6,385 bases of DNA, taken from positions 1 through 6,385 of the forward strand of contig JASHXR010000059.1 in the NCBI GenBank assembly GCA_030043435.1, in the 5' to 3' direction. Below, in pieces: positions 1 through 5,282 of this stretch (its first letter is position 1; each line of letters begins with the position of its first letter). The notes under the pieces are model-generated. The model was not told the origin of the DNA. It did no database searches and saw only the letters and a program-made list of their open reading frames with translations. This DNA is from Microcaldota archaeon (lineage in GTDB: Archaea; Micrarchaeota; Micrarchaeia; Micrarchaeales; CABMGC01). The position numbers and the translations under genes are program-made.

Positions 1-8
1 TAATAATC

Positions 9-16
9 TTTATATA
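9..16 (+). promoter_or_regulatory. TATA box of the metal-importer operon
   Basis: TTTATATA is a near-ideal archaeal TATA box in an AT-rich stretch. Archaeal transcription usually starts about 25 bases downstream, here near 38-42. That leaves a 5' leader of roughly 65 bases before the preferred start codon at 107, and the leader would contain the 10-bp repeats at 61-102. The upstream BRE is at the window edge and cannot be judged. Confidence 0.55.
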
Positions 17-60
17 CCTATATGGTTAAACTTACTATGCCAATTTAGGGAGTTTGACAA

Positions 61-102
61 TCGAGAATGATATCGAGAACGATTGAGAAGGATAGAGAAT
101 GA
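61..102 (+). repeat. Four degenerate 10-bp repeats, TNGAGAANGA
   Basis: The units are TCGAGAATGA (61-70), TCGAGAACGA (73-82), TTGAGAAGGA (83-92) and TAGAGAATGA (93-102). Units 2 to 4 abut exactly. Unit 1 is separated from unit 2 by TA, and TA also follows unit 4. The array lies between the TATA box and the preferred start of the metal-binding protein gene. The 10-bp period matches one helical turn, so it could be an operator for a metal-responsive regulator or an RNA-level element. No regulator is identified. If a TTG at 83 were used as the start, units 3 and 4 would be coding. Confidence 0.6.
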
Positions 103-106
103 TAAA

Positions 107-1129
107 ATGAGTGATAGAATGGAAGGCAAGATGGAAGAGCATAAAAAAGGGAATGCGGGAGCTATGAGGCTTGGCATCGCGATAGTGGCCATTTTAATAA
201 TAGTGGCAGTAGCTGCGTTCGCGCTTACCAGGAGTCCTGGCACCCCTGGCGTCAGCACTACGAGCACGACACAGGCCGCGAACTCCAGCGGGGCAGGGCA
301 GCAGACGCGCGTCCTGCAGGTAGTCGCAGCGGAGAACTTCTGGGGGAGCCTGATAGGCCAGCTCTGCGGCATACACTGCAACGTGACCAGCATAGTCTCG
401 AATCCCAACGCAAACCCGCATGACTACGAGTCCAACGCGCAGGATGCGCGTATGATAGCGAACGCCAACCTTGTAATAGTGAACGGGGTGGGATACGACG
501 ACTGGGCGCTCGACCTTCTCTCGGCGAGCAACAACACCAATAGGACCGTGCTGAACGCGGGCGAGCTCCTCTCGATACCGAACGGCTCGAACCCGCATCT
601 CTGGTACAGCCCCTATTACGTGAACACGACGGTAAAGCAGATGTACCTCGACCTCGTCAAAATCGACCCTTCCGACGCAGGCTACTACAAGCAGCAGTAC
701 GCGAACCTCACAGCCGCGCTTGCACAGGTAGACGGCAGGATGGCGACTATCAAGCAGCAGTTCGGAGGGACGGAGGTGGCCTCTACTGAGTCCATCTTCC
801 AATACCTTGCGAACGCCACGGGCCTTGACCTTGTCTCCCCTCCGGCGTTCATGTATGCGGTGGCAGAGGGCAACGACCCACCGGTCAATAGCGTCGCGGA
901 GTTCGAGGACCAGCTCGAGAGCGGGAACGTGAGCGTATTGGTCTACAACGAGCAGACGGTGACGCCGCTGACCACGCAGATGAAGCAGATAGCCATAGAG
1001 AACAATGTGACGGTGATAGGCGTGACAGAGACGATACAGCCACAGAACGTCTCCTTCGAGACCTGGATGAACGCCGAGCTGCTGGAGCTGCAGAACGCGC
1101 TCAACGCCAATGCGCTGGGGGCGTCGTAG
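107..1129 (+). CDS. Metal ABC transporter substrate-binding protein (cluster A-I, ZnuA/TroA/PsaA-like)
   Basis: This is the extracytoplasmic receptor that delivers a divalent metal (Mn, Zn or Fe) to the permease encoded downstream. With the start at 107 it has 340 residues. There is a cytoplasmic basic segment, one membrane segment at about 21-40, a Ser/Thr-rich linker at about 43-65, then the binding domain. No lipobox Cys follows the hydrophobic segment, so it is probably held by an uncleaved N-terminal anchor. Expected metal ligands are His105 (NPHDYE), His164 (NPHLWY), Glu228 (STESIFQYL) and Glu308 (VTETI). Zinc-binding TroA has His at the third site; manganese-binding PsaA and MntC have Glu, so Mn or Fe is plausible (inference). 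The His-rich loop of ZnuA is absent. Eleven N-x-S/T sequons and a Cys-x3-Cys pair (87, 91) stand out. ATG at 107 was preferred to TTG at 83, which lies inside the repeats; ATG at 119 or 131 is possible. Confidence 0.9.
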   Translation: MSDRMEGKMEEHKKGNAGAMRLGIAIVAILIIVAVAAFALTRSPGTPGVSTTSTTQAANSSGAGQQTRVLQVVAAENFWGSLIGQLCGIHCNVTSIVSNPNANPHDYESNAQDARMIANANLVIVNGVGYDDWALDLLSASNNTNRTVLNAGELLSIPNGSNPHLWYSPYYVNTTVKQMYLDLVKIDPSDAGYYKQQYANLTAALAQVDGRMATIKQQFGGTEVASTESIFQYLANATGLDLVSPPAFMYAVAEGNDPPVNSVAEFEDQLESGNVSVLVYNEQTVTPLTTQMKQIAIENNVTVIGVTETIQPQNVSFETWMNAELLELQNALNANALGAS

Positions 1130-1161
1130 GCCCTGCGGGCGCGCCTTCGGAGACTGGGGCT

Positions 1162-2013
1162 ATGGCTATTTCAAGCAGCAGGGCTAAAGAGAGTGGTATG
1201 CCGTCAGAGATAGTAATGGCAAGGGACCTTACCGTAGGCTACAAGGGCAGGCAGGTCTGGCGCAGCGCCAACTTCAGCGTCAACCGCGGCGAGTTCGTAG
1301 CAGTCATAGGGCCCAACGGCGCCGGGAAGACCACGATGTTCCGCATGCTCCTGGGCCTGCAGCAGCCCCTCAGCGGCACGCTGAGGGTCTTCGGCGCCCA
1401 GCCGAGGCGCGGCAACCCGAAGATAGGATACGTGCCGCAGAGGCACGTGATAGACAACGAGACCAATATAGAGTGCATAGAGCTGGTGCGCCTTGCGTAT
1501 TCAGGACACAGGTGGGGCCTGAGCCTCTCGGCCAGGGAGGAGAAGAGGGCTGCGATGGACGCCCTCGAGGCGGTAGGCGCGGCGGAGCTGGCCGACAAGT
1601 CGCTCGCCTCGCTCTCGGGCGGGGAGCTGCAGAGGGTCTTCCTCGCCGAGGCGCTGGTCAGCGACCCGGAGATGCTCCTCCTTGACGAGCCGCTCTCGAA
1701 CCTGGACATCAGGCGCGCGAAGGAGCTGGTAGAGCTTATCGGCAGCGTGGTCAGGTCGCGGAACGTCGCCACGCTGCTGGTCGCGCACGACATAAACCCG
1801 CTGATACAGTTCCTGGACAAGGTGATATACATAGCCAACGGGAAGGTCGCGACAGGCACGCCCGAGAGGGTGCTGACCTCGAAGAACCTGACCGCGCTCT
1901 ACGGCACCCATGTAGAGGTGCTGCACGACTCGCTGGGGCACATACTCATACACAGCGTACACGGCGGGCCTGAGGAGCCGCCGGAGGAGGATGAACATGC
2001 TGCCAGGCACTGA
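1162..2013 (+). CDS. Metal ABC transporter ATP-binding protein (ZnuC/MntB-like)
   Basis: This is the cytoplasmic ATPase that powers the importer. All ABC motifs are intact. Numbered from 1162 they are Walker A GPNGAGKTT (50-58), Q-loop Gln93 (VPQR), signature LSGGELQR (151-158), Walker B MLLLDEP (171-177) with catalytic Glu176, D-loop SNLD (179-182) and H-loop His209. The length of 283 residues includes an acidic, His-containing C-terminal tail (PEEPPEEDEHAARH), which is a little longer than the core fold needs. The gene begins 32 bases after the binding-protein stop and overlaps the permease start, so the three are one operon. The start is uncertain: ATG at 1162 gives 12 extra Ser-rich residues, whereas ATG at 1198 (MPSEIV) places the first beta strand at the usual distance from the N-terminus and may be the true start. 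Confidence 0.93.
   Translation: MAISSSRAKESGMPSEIVMARDLTVGYKGRQVWRSANFSVNRGEFVAVIGPNGAGKTTMFRMLLGLQQPLSGTLRVFGAQPRRGNPKIGYVPQRHVIDNETNIECIELVRLAYSGHRWGLSLSAREEKRAAMDALEAVGAAELADKSLASLSGGELQRVFLAEALVSDPEMLLLDEPLSNLDIRRAKELVELIGSVVRSRNVATLLVAHDINPLIQFLDKVIYIANGKVATGTPERVLTSKNLTALYGTHVEVLHDSLGHILIHSVHGGPEEPPEEDEHAARH
1983..1990 (+). promoter_or_regulatory. Shine-Dalgarno of the permease gene
   Basis: GGAGGAGG lies within the last codons of the ATPase gene and is complementary to the CCUC of this genome's own 16S 3' end. It directly abuts ATG 1991 but sits 6 bases before ATG 1997, so spacing favours 1997 as the permease start. The position implies that the permease is translated from the same mRNA with some coupling to the ATPase gene. 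Confidence 0.6.
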
Positions 2014-2866
2014 GATAGCGTCCGCGCTGCAGGGCATCTTCAGGTACCAGTTCATGCAGCATGCCTTCGAGGTAGGCACTATCATAGCGGTAGTGGCGGG
2101 CATAATCGGCTATCTCGTGGTCCTGCGCCGCTCTGCCTTCGCGGCGCACGCATACTCGGAGATAGGGTTTGCTGGAGGGGCAGGGTCTGTCTTGATAGGC
2201 ACGACGCCGCTCATCGGCTCCCTGGCAGCGGCTATCCTGGGCGGGCTTACGATAGCGGTGCTGGGGAACAGGGCCTCGCACCGCGACATCGAGATCGGCT
2301 CTGTCCTCGCGTTCGCCATGGGGCTCGGCTACCTCTTCCTGACCCTCTCCAGCGGCAATGACGCGGCCAATGCCATAAACCTCTTGTTCGGGGACATACT
2401 CGGAGTGAGCAGCAGCAGCATCCTCCTCACGCTGGTCGTGAGCCTCATGGTCCTTATAGTGACGGTGCTGGTCTACCGGCCGCTCTTGTTCGTCTCGCTG
2501 GACGAGGACGTGGCAGAGGCGAAGGGCATGCCTACGCTCCTGCTCGGCGGCCTCTTCATGGTCCTGCTCGCAGCCGCAGTCTCAGTAGCCATACAGGTGA
2601 CAGGTGTCTTGCTAATCTTTGCGCTGATGGTGATACCTGCGGCGATAGCGGTACGGCTGATAAAGAGGCCGAAGTACGCGATAGCGCTCGCAGTGGCCAT
2701 AGCGGTCCTCGCGACCTGGGCAGGGCTGTTCATCGCCTTCTACGTGCCGTATCCAGTGAGCTTCTTCATAACGTCAATAGTCTTCGCCATGTACCTCCTG
2801 GTGAGGCTCCTCTCCAGACTCACCGTGAGCAGGGCGTGGCGTCCCGGAGCCCTGACGGGCGCGTGA
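1997..2866 (+). CDS. Metal ABC transporter permease (ABC-3 family, ZnuB/MntC-like)
   Basis: This is the membrane channel of the importer. From 1997 it has 289 residues; an in-frame ATG at 1991 would add two. About eight hydrophobic segments are visible (approximate residues 20-42, 62-90, 101-118, 140-161, 180-202, 203-221, 226-249, 252-271). ABC-3 family landmarks are present: the RRSAFAAHAYSEIGFAGGAG region near the second segment, the LLFGDILGVS loop, the cytoplasmic VSLDEDVAEAKGMPT stretch (equivalent to FDPExAxAxG, thought to contact the ATPase), and ALMVIPAAIAVRL. The start overlaps the ATPase gene by 17 bases. A short GC-rich stretch (CCGCGGCCCCG) and TTTT follow the stop and may help end transcription, but they run straight into the next promoter. 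Confidence 0.92.
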   Translation: MLPGTEIASALQGIFRYQFMQHAFEVGTIIAVVAGIIGYLVVLRRSAFAAHAYSEIGFAGGAGSVLIGTTPLIGSLAAAILGGLTIAVLGNRASHRDIEIGSVLAFAMGLGYLFLTLSSGNDAANAINLLFGDILGVSSSSILLTLVVSLMVLIVTVLVYRPLLFVSLDEDVAEAKGMPTLLLGGLFMVLLAAAVSVAIQVTGVLLIFALMVIPAAIAVRLIKRPKYAIALAVAIAVLATWAGLFIAFYVPYPVSFFITSIVFAMYLLVRLLSRLTVSRAWRPGALTGA

Positions 2867-2877
2867 CCGCGGCCCCG

Positions 2878-2897
2878 TTTTAAATAGGTTTAAATAG
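2878..2897 (+). promoter_or_regulatory. Twin TATA boxes of the ribosomal-protein operon
   Basis: TTTAAATAG occurs twice, at 2879-2887 and 2889-2897, exactly 10 bp apart, in a region that is otherwise GC-rich. Each copy is a good archaeal TATA box. Expected transcription starts are near 2908 and 2918, giving a leader of about 100 bases before the uS15 ATG at 3016. The duplicated box could raise promoter strength or give two start sites. Confidence 0.6.
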
Positions 2898-2910
2898 CTA
2901 TTGCGTGGAA

Positions 2911-2958
2911 ATGATTATGGGCACTGCCTATAAGAGGCCGGAGAGGCCGCCTTCTTGA
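2911..2958 (+). other. Possible 15-codon leader ORF upstream of uS15
   Basis: ATG at 2911 opens a 15-residue reading frame, MIMGTAYKRPERPPS, ending in TGA. The first TATA box would place a transcription start within a few bases of this ATG, so the ORF could be translated leaderless, which is common in archaea. It has no Shine-Dalgarno. The same stretch holds a GAGGCCG direct repeat (2934-2940, 2943-2949) and an imperfect hairpin (about 2932-2956). This may be chance. The rest of the 149-bp gap (2867-3015) shows no other gene or tRNA. Confidence 0.2.
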
Positions 2959-3015
2959 ATGCAGGCTCTGCCTTACTGAGGTATATTCGGATACGATACA
3001 GGATGTTGTGAGATA

Positions 3016-3480
3016 ATGGCTAGGATGCATACGGGCAGGCACGGCAAGTCGAAGTCCAGGAAGCCCGACGTGGAGCTGGGCTCTGTGCCGGAGGGCTTCA
3101 CAGGGACGAAGGAGAGCGTCGATGAGTCGATAGTCGGGTATGCGAAGCAGGGCATGCACCAGGCGCTCATCGGGGAGAGGCTGAAGAAGGAGCACGGCCT
3201 CAAGTACATAAAGCAGCTATACGGGAAGAGGCTGGGGACCATACTCAAGGAGAAGGGCTATGCTCCGCAGTACCCGCAGGACTTCTTCGACCTTCTCAGG
3301 AGGGCGACGGTGCTGCGCAGGCACCTGGCGAAGAACTCGAACGACGTCCACAACAGGACGCGGCTGACCAGGATAGAGTCGAAGATCTGGAGGCTGACCA
3401 GGTATTACAAGAGGAGCGGCGCGCTGCCTACCGACTGGAAGTACGAGCCTGAGAAGGTGGCGCTCCTGATAAAGGGATGA
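3016..3480 (+). CDS. rps15: Small-subunit ribosomal protein uS15 (archaeal/eukaryal type)
   Basis: This primary 30S-assembly protein binds the central domain of 16S rRNA. The product has 154 residues, the normal archaeal length. It starts with the archaeal signature MARMHTGRHGKSKS, carries the N-terminal extension (about 1-85) absent from bacterial S15, and has the S15 core at about 86-150. The end, IESKIWRLTRYYKRSGALP (120-138), is typical. In the core, His103 and Asp110 of the RNA-binding H-x6-D-x2-S motif are kept, but Ser is Asn113 and the usual RGL is TRL (115-117), a small departure. The start is supported by the family N-terminus and by a weak GTGA upstream. It is followed after 4 bases by eS1, a pairing common in archaea. 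Confidence 0.96.
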   Translation: MARMHTGRHGKSKSRKPDVELGSVPEGFTGTKESVDESIVGYAKQGMHQALIGERLKKEHGLKYIKQLYGKRLGTILKEKGYAPQYPQDFFDLLRRATVLRRHLAKNSNDVHNRTRLTRIESKIWRLTRYYKRSGALPTDWKYEPEKVALLIKG

Positions 3481-3484
3481 TTGG

Positions 3485-4048
3485 ATGGCGGTGCAGAAGA
3501 GCGTAGAGAAGTGGAAGGCGAAGAGGTGGTTCAACGTCTACGCGCCGGCGCTCTTCGGCGAGGTCGTGATAGGCGAGATACCAGGCTTCGACGAGAAGGC
3601 GATGGTGGGCAGGGTCATAAAGGTCAACATGTCATGGGTGACCAAGAGGCCGGAGCACTCCTTCATAACCATAGCCATGAAGATAACAGATGCGAACGGC
3701 GACGCGGCGCACACCGGCCTGGCGTACATGGAGCAGACGTACAGCTACATACACTCGCTGGTCAAGAGGGGCGAGAGCGCGATCTACACAGTCGACGACC
3801 TCAGGGACAGGAACGGAAGGGCGGTGATACTCAAGCTCCTCGTCATGACCAGCTCCAAGATCGCGACGCCGAAGAAGACAGCGATAAGGAAGGCGCTCTC
3901 AGCGTTCCTCAAGGCGTATGCGGCCTCGATGGACTCCGACGCGCTGGTCAAGTCCATGCTCGACAGCAGCTTCCAGCAGGAAGCGGTTAAGAGCATAAGG
4001 AGGATAGCGGAAGTGAGCAGGCTAGAGCTGAAGAGGATAGAGCTCTAG
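3485..4048 (+). CDS. rps3ae: Small-subunit ribosomal protein eS1 (S3Ae)
   Basis: This ribosomal protein is found in archaea and eukaryotes and sits near the mRNA exit and platform of the 30S subunit. The product has 187 residues, slightly shorter than the roughly 200 usual in archaea. The N-terminal KWKAKRWFNVYAPALFGE (9-26) followed by VIGEIPG (28-34) is the clearest family match. GRVIKVNMSWVTK (42-54), the SLVKRGESAIYTVDDLRDRNGR stretch (91-112) and TPKKTAIRKAL (128-138) also fit. The C-terminal end is more divergent than in typical archaeal members. It starts 4 bases after the uS15 stop and is clearly co-transcribed with it. Its TAG stop lies in a CTAG palindrome that also ends the convergent DUF488 gene, leaving no room for a separate terminator. 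Confidence 0.93.
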   Translation: MAVQKSVEKWKAKRWFNVYAPALFGEVVIGEIPGFDEKAMVGRVIKVNMSWVTKRPEHSFITIAMKITDANGDAAHTGLAYMEQTYSYIHSLVKRGESAIYTVDDLRDRNGRAVILKLLVMTSSKIATPKKTAIRKALSAFLKAYAASMDSDALVKSMLDSSFQQEAVKSIRRIAEVSRLELKRIEL

Positions 4049-4431
4049 GCAGGCGCGGGGGCCTTGGGCCTGGTTATGGCGCCTGGCGCTGCGGCCGCTA
4101 TCATTCCGGCGAGCACCACGGCGTTGTTGTGCTCCGTGTCGTGGGAGGCGTAGACGAGGGTTATCTCCGACGACCTGGCCAGGCTTATGAGGTCGGAGAG
4201 GGCCTTGCTGCCCTCGAGCTCCTTCTCGTACCTCGACTTGAACTCCTCCCACTTCGCAGGGTCGTGGTTGAACCAGAGCCTCAGCTCGTTGGACGGCGCG
4301 ACCTCCTTCATCCACTTGTCTATGTGGGAAGTGGACTTCCTGACGCCCCGGGGCCAGAGCCTGTCGACCAGGACGCGCGTGCCGTCGGTGACCTCGACCT
4401 TCTCATAGATCCGCTTTATCCCGAGCAGCAT
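4045..4431 (-). CDS. DUF488 family protein (YeaO-like)
   Basis: The product is a 128-residue cytosolic protein of the DUF488/COG3189 family, whose biochemical role is not established. Family motifs run almost unbroken: IKRIYE (5-10), DGTRVLVDRLWPRGV (16-30), W40, APSNELRLWFNHDPAKW (45-61), EEFKSRYEKEL (62-72) and TLVYASHDTEHNNAVVL (91-107). The family core ends near 110; an Ala/Pro tail (AAAAPGAITRPKAPAPA) follows and looks lineage-specific. ATG at 4431 fits the family N-terminus and has AGGTG seven bases upstream (4439-4443). A TATA-like box at 4464-4471 gives it its own promoter. The gene converges on eS1, sharing the CTAG at the stops. Such genes are often horizontally exchanged, but GC and codon use look like those of the neighbours. 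Confidence 0.9.
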   Translation of the reverse strand: MLLGIKRIYEKVEVTDGTRVLVDRLWPRGVRKSTSHIDKWMKEVAPSNELRLWFNHDPAKWEEFKSRYEKELEGSKALSDLISLARSSEITLVYASHDTEHNNAVVLAGMIAAAAPGAITRPKAPAPA

Positions 4432-4463
4432 GAAGGCGCACCTGTCTAAGATTCCCGCGCAAG

Positions 4464-4471
4464 CTTAAAAA
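4464..4471 (-). promoter_or_regulatory. TATA-like box for the DUF488 gene
   Basis: On the minus strand the sequence reads CCTTTTTAAG, an acceptable archaeal TATA element 33-40 bases upstream of the ATG at 4431. It predicts a very short leader that would barely include or just clip the AGGTG at 4439-4443. The T-run may also serve as the end of the upstream gene's terminator. Confidence 0.4.
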
Positions 4472-4480
4472 GGTATTCTC

Positions 4481-4508
4481 CCGCCAAAGTGAAATCGCCT
4501 TTGGGCGG
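4481..4508 (-). terminator. Stem-loop downstream of the LAGLIDADG-like gene
   Basis: On the minus strand, CCGCCCAAAG (4499-4508) pairs with CTTTGGCGG (4481-4489) with one bulged base, around a 9-base loop. It begins 30 bases after the stop of the LAGLIDADG-like gene and is followed within 10 bases by CCTTTTT. A stem plus T-run fits a transcription end, placed directly against the DUF488 promoter. Archaeal terminators need the T-run more than the stem, so the stem's role is uncertain. Confidence 0.35.
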
Positions 4509-4538
4509 AGCGGCCCAGCCTAGGCAGGTCCTTGGCTT

Positions 4539-5063
4539 TTACCTGGCCTTCGCATCCTCCTCTTCCTCGGAGTCATGAGGCCTTCTCAGCGTCGGCGAGG
4601 CCAGGGTCACGCTGTAGGCGCCGGCCAGCGCGGCAAGGGAGCTTATGTTAGAGACCCTGCCGCTCCTGGTCTGTATGCCCAGGTTGGCCAGCATGACCTC
4701 GTCCTGCGGCGAGATGCCATCGAGGTATATCCCCTGTTTGGAGAACCTTCCCCTAGCGTCGAACAGTCCTGCGACGTAGTTGCCGGAGAGGCTGTCCCTG
4801 GACCTGAAGAGCCTCTCCTCGCGCGAGCGTATCTCAGCGAGCTGCTTCGCCACCCTGGAGTGGTAGAAGTAGACGTGGCGCCTGGACAGCCGCTCTTCTA
4901 TCAGTATCCGGTTAGGCGCTATCTTGAAGAGGTCCATCGCCATGGCTATGAACCTCTGCTCTATCTCTGCGTTGCCGGTCTCCACGCCCACCTCGTTCCT
5001 CTGCGCAGGCCTGGCGGTCAGGCCGGCCATGTAGCAGGTCCCGGGCTTGAGCTTCGCCTTCAT
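4539..5063 (-). CDS. Degenerate LAGLIDADG-fold protein, probably not a nuclease
   Basis: The product has 174 residues and the layout of a two-motif LAGLIDADG protein. Motif 1 is YMAGLTARPA (11-20), followed by a VETGNAEIEQRFIAMAMDLFKI region; motif 2 is YVAGLFDARGRF (96-107), followed by LDGISPQDEVMLANLGIQTRSGRV. Homing endonucleases have an acidic metal ligand as the last acid of each motif. Here those positions are Pro19 and Arg104, so DNA cleavage is unlikely (inference), and the fold may be kept for RNA or DNA binding. RRHVYFYHSRVAKQLAEI (61-78) is a well-preserved core segment. The tail EEEEDAKAR is acidic. The start at 5063 is set by a strong Shine-Dalgarno; the frame stays open upstream to 5267, but that part does not resemble the domain. 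It lies 219 bp downstream of the 16S on the same strand. Confidence 0.72.
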   Translation of the reverse strand: MKAKLKPGTCYMAGLTARPAQRNEVGVETGNAEIEQRFIAMAMDLFKIAPNRILIEERLSRRHVYFYHSRVAKQLAEIRSREERLFRSRDSLSGNYVAGLFDARGRFSKQGIYLDGISPQDEVMLANLGIQTRSGRVSNISSLAALAGAYSVTLASPTLRRPHDSEEEEDAKAR

Positions 5064-5065
5064 CG

Positions 5066-5073
5066 CCTCACCT
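5066..5073 (-). promoter_or_regulatory. Shine-Dalgarno that fixes the LAGLIDADG-like start
   Basis: AGGTGAGG on the minus strand, with AGGTGA four bases before ATG 5063, matches the anti-Shine-Dalgarno ATCACCTC at the 3' end of the 16S in this window. It is the best ribosome site for this reading frame and argues against starting at the far-upstream ATG (5267). A weak TATA-like CTTTATCA lies at 5095-5102, so the gene may be transcribed separately from the rRNA. Confidence 0.65.
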
Positions 5074-5265
5074 GTTAGGATTAGCGCCCGCTCTTGATAA
5101 AGCTTTGTGACCTTGAGGCGCGGGTGTGCGGAGGGCATGAGCTGAGGAAGGCGTGGATAGCCAGGGCAGCATATGCCCTTGGCAGTATAGCGTGAGATGT
5201 AGTCTTGAGCTATTAATGCGAGGCCGCGACAATTGGAAGACTTCCTGTGTACACTTTGTTTTCTC

Positions 5266-5281
5266 AACTTCCGAAGAAGTT
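5266..5281 (-). other. Perfect cUUCGg hairpin just after the 16S 3' end
   Basis: On the rRNA-sense strand AACTTC-TTCG-GAAGTT forms a perfect 6-bp stem closed by the unusually stable C(UUCG)G tetraloop. It starts two bases after the mature 16S end. No T-run follows immediately, so a simple terminator is unlikely; a role in 3'-end maturation or protection of the pre-16S is more plausible. Confidence 0.55.
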
Positions 5282-5282
5282 A

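Larger units (their letters stand above)
5064..5282 (-). other. 16S 3' flank: no tRNA and no 23S
   Basis: This 219-bp spacer separates the 16S 3' end from the LAGLIDADG-like gene. I looked for the tRNA-Ala usual in archaeal rRNA spacers and found no acceptor/T-arm pattern. The 16S-proximal half holds three palindromes (5266-5281, 5247-5254, 5235-5245). The distal half has nothing I can name beyond a weak TATA-like box. One strand of a pre-16S processing stem could be here; its partner would lie upstream of the 16S, outside the window. Confidence 0.5.

Noticed and set aside
2867..3015. Possible tRNA or C/D-box RNA in the leader of uS15
   Set aside because: An ATGATTA (2911) and a CTGA (2976) resemble C and D boxes, but there are no C'/D' boxes or terminal stem, and no tRNA T-arm or acceptor stem could be drawn.
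3481..3990. 169-codon plus-strand frame overlapping eS1
   Set aside because: It is out of frame with the clear eS1 match and is dominated by Arg/Gly/Asp typical of a shifted frame.
4575..5078. 167-codon open frame on the plus strand
   Set aside because: It runs antisense to the LAGLIDADG-like gene, has a biased Arg/Pro/Val composition, and lacks recognisable motifs or a ribosome site; it is a shadow of GC-rich codon use.
5064..5282. tRNA-Ala in the 16S 3' spacer
   Set aside because: A TAGCTCA-like word occurs near 5214, but no GTTCGAAT-type T-loop or 7-bp acceptor stem surrounds it.
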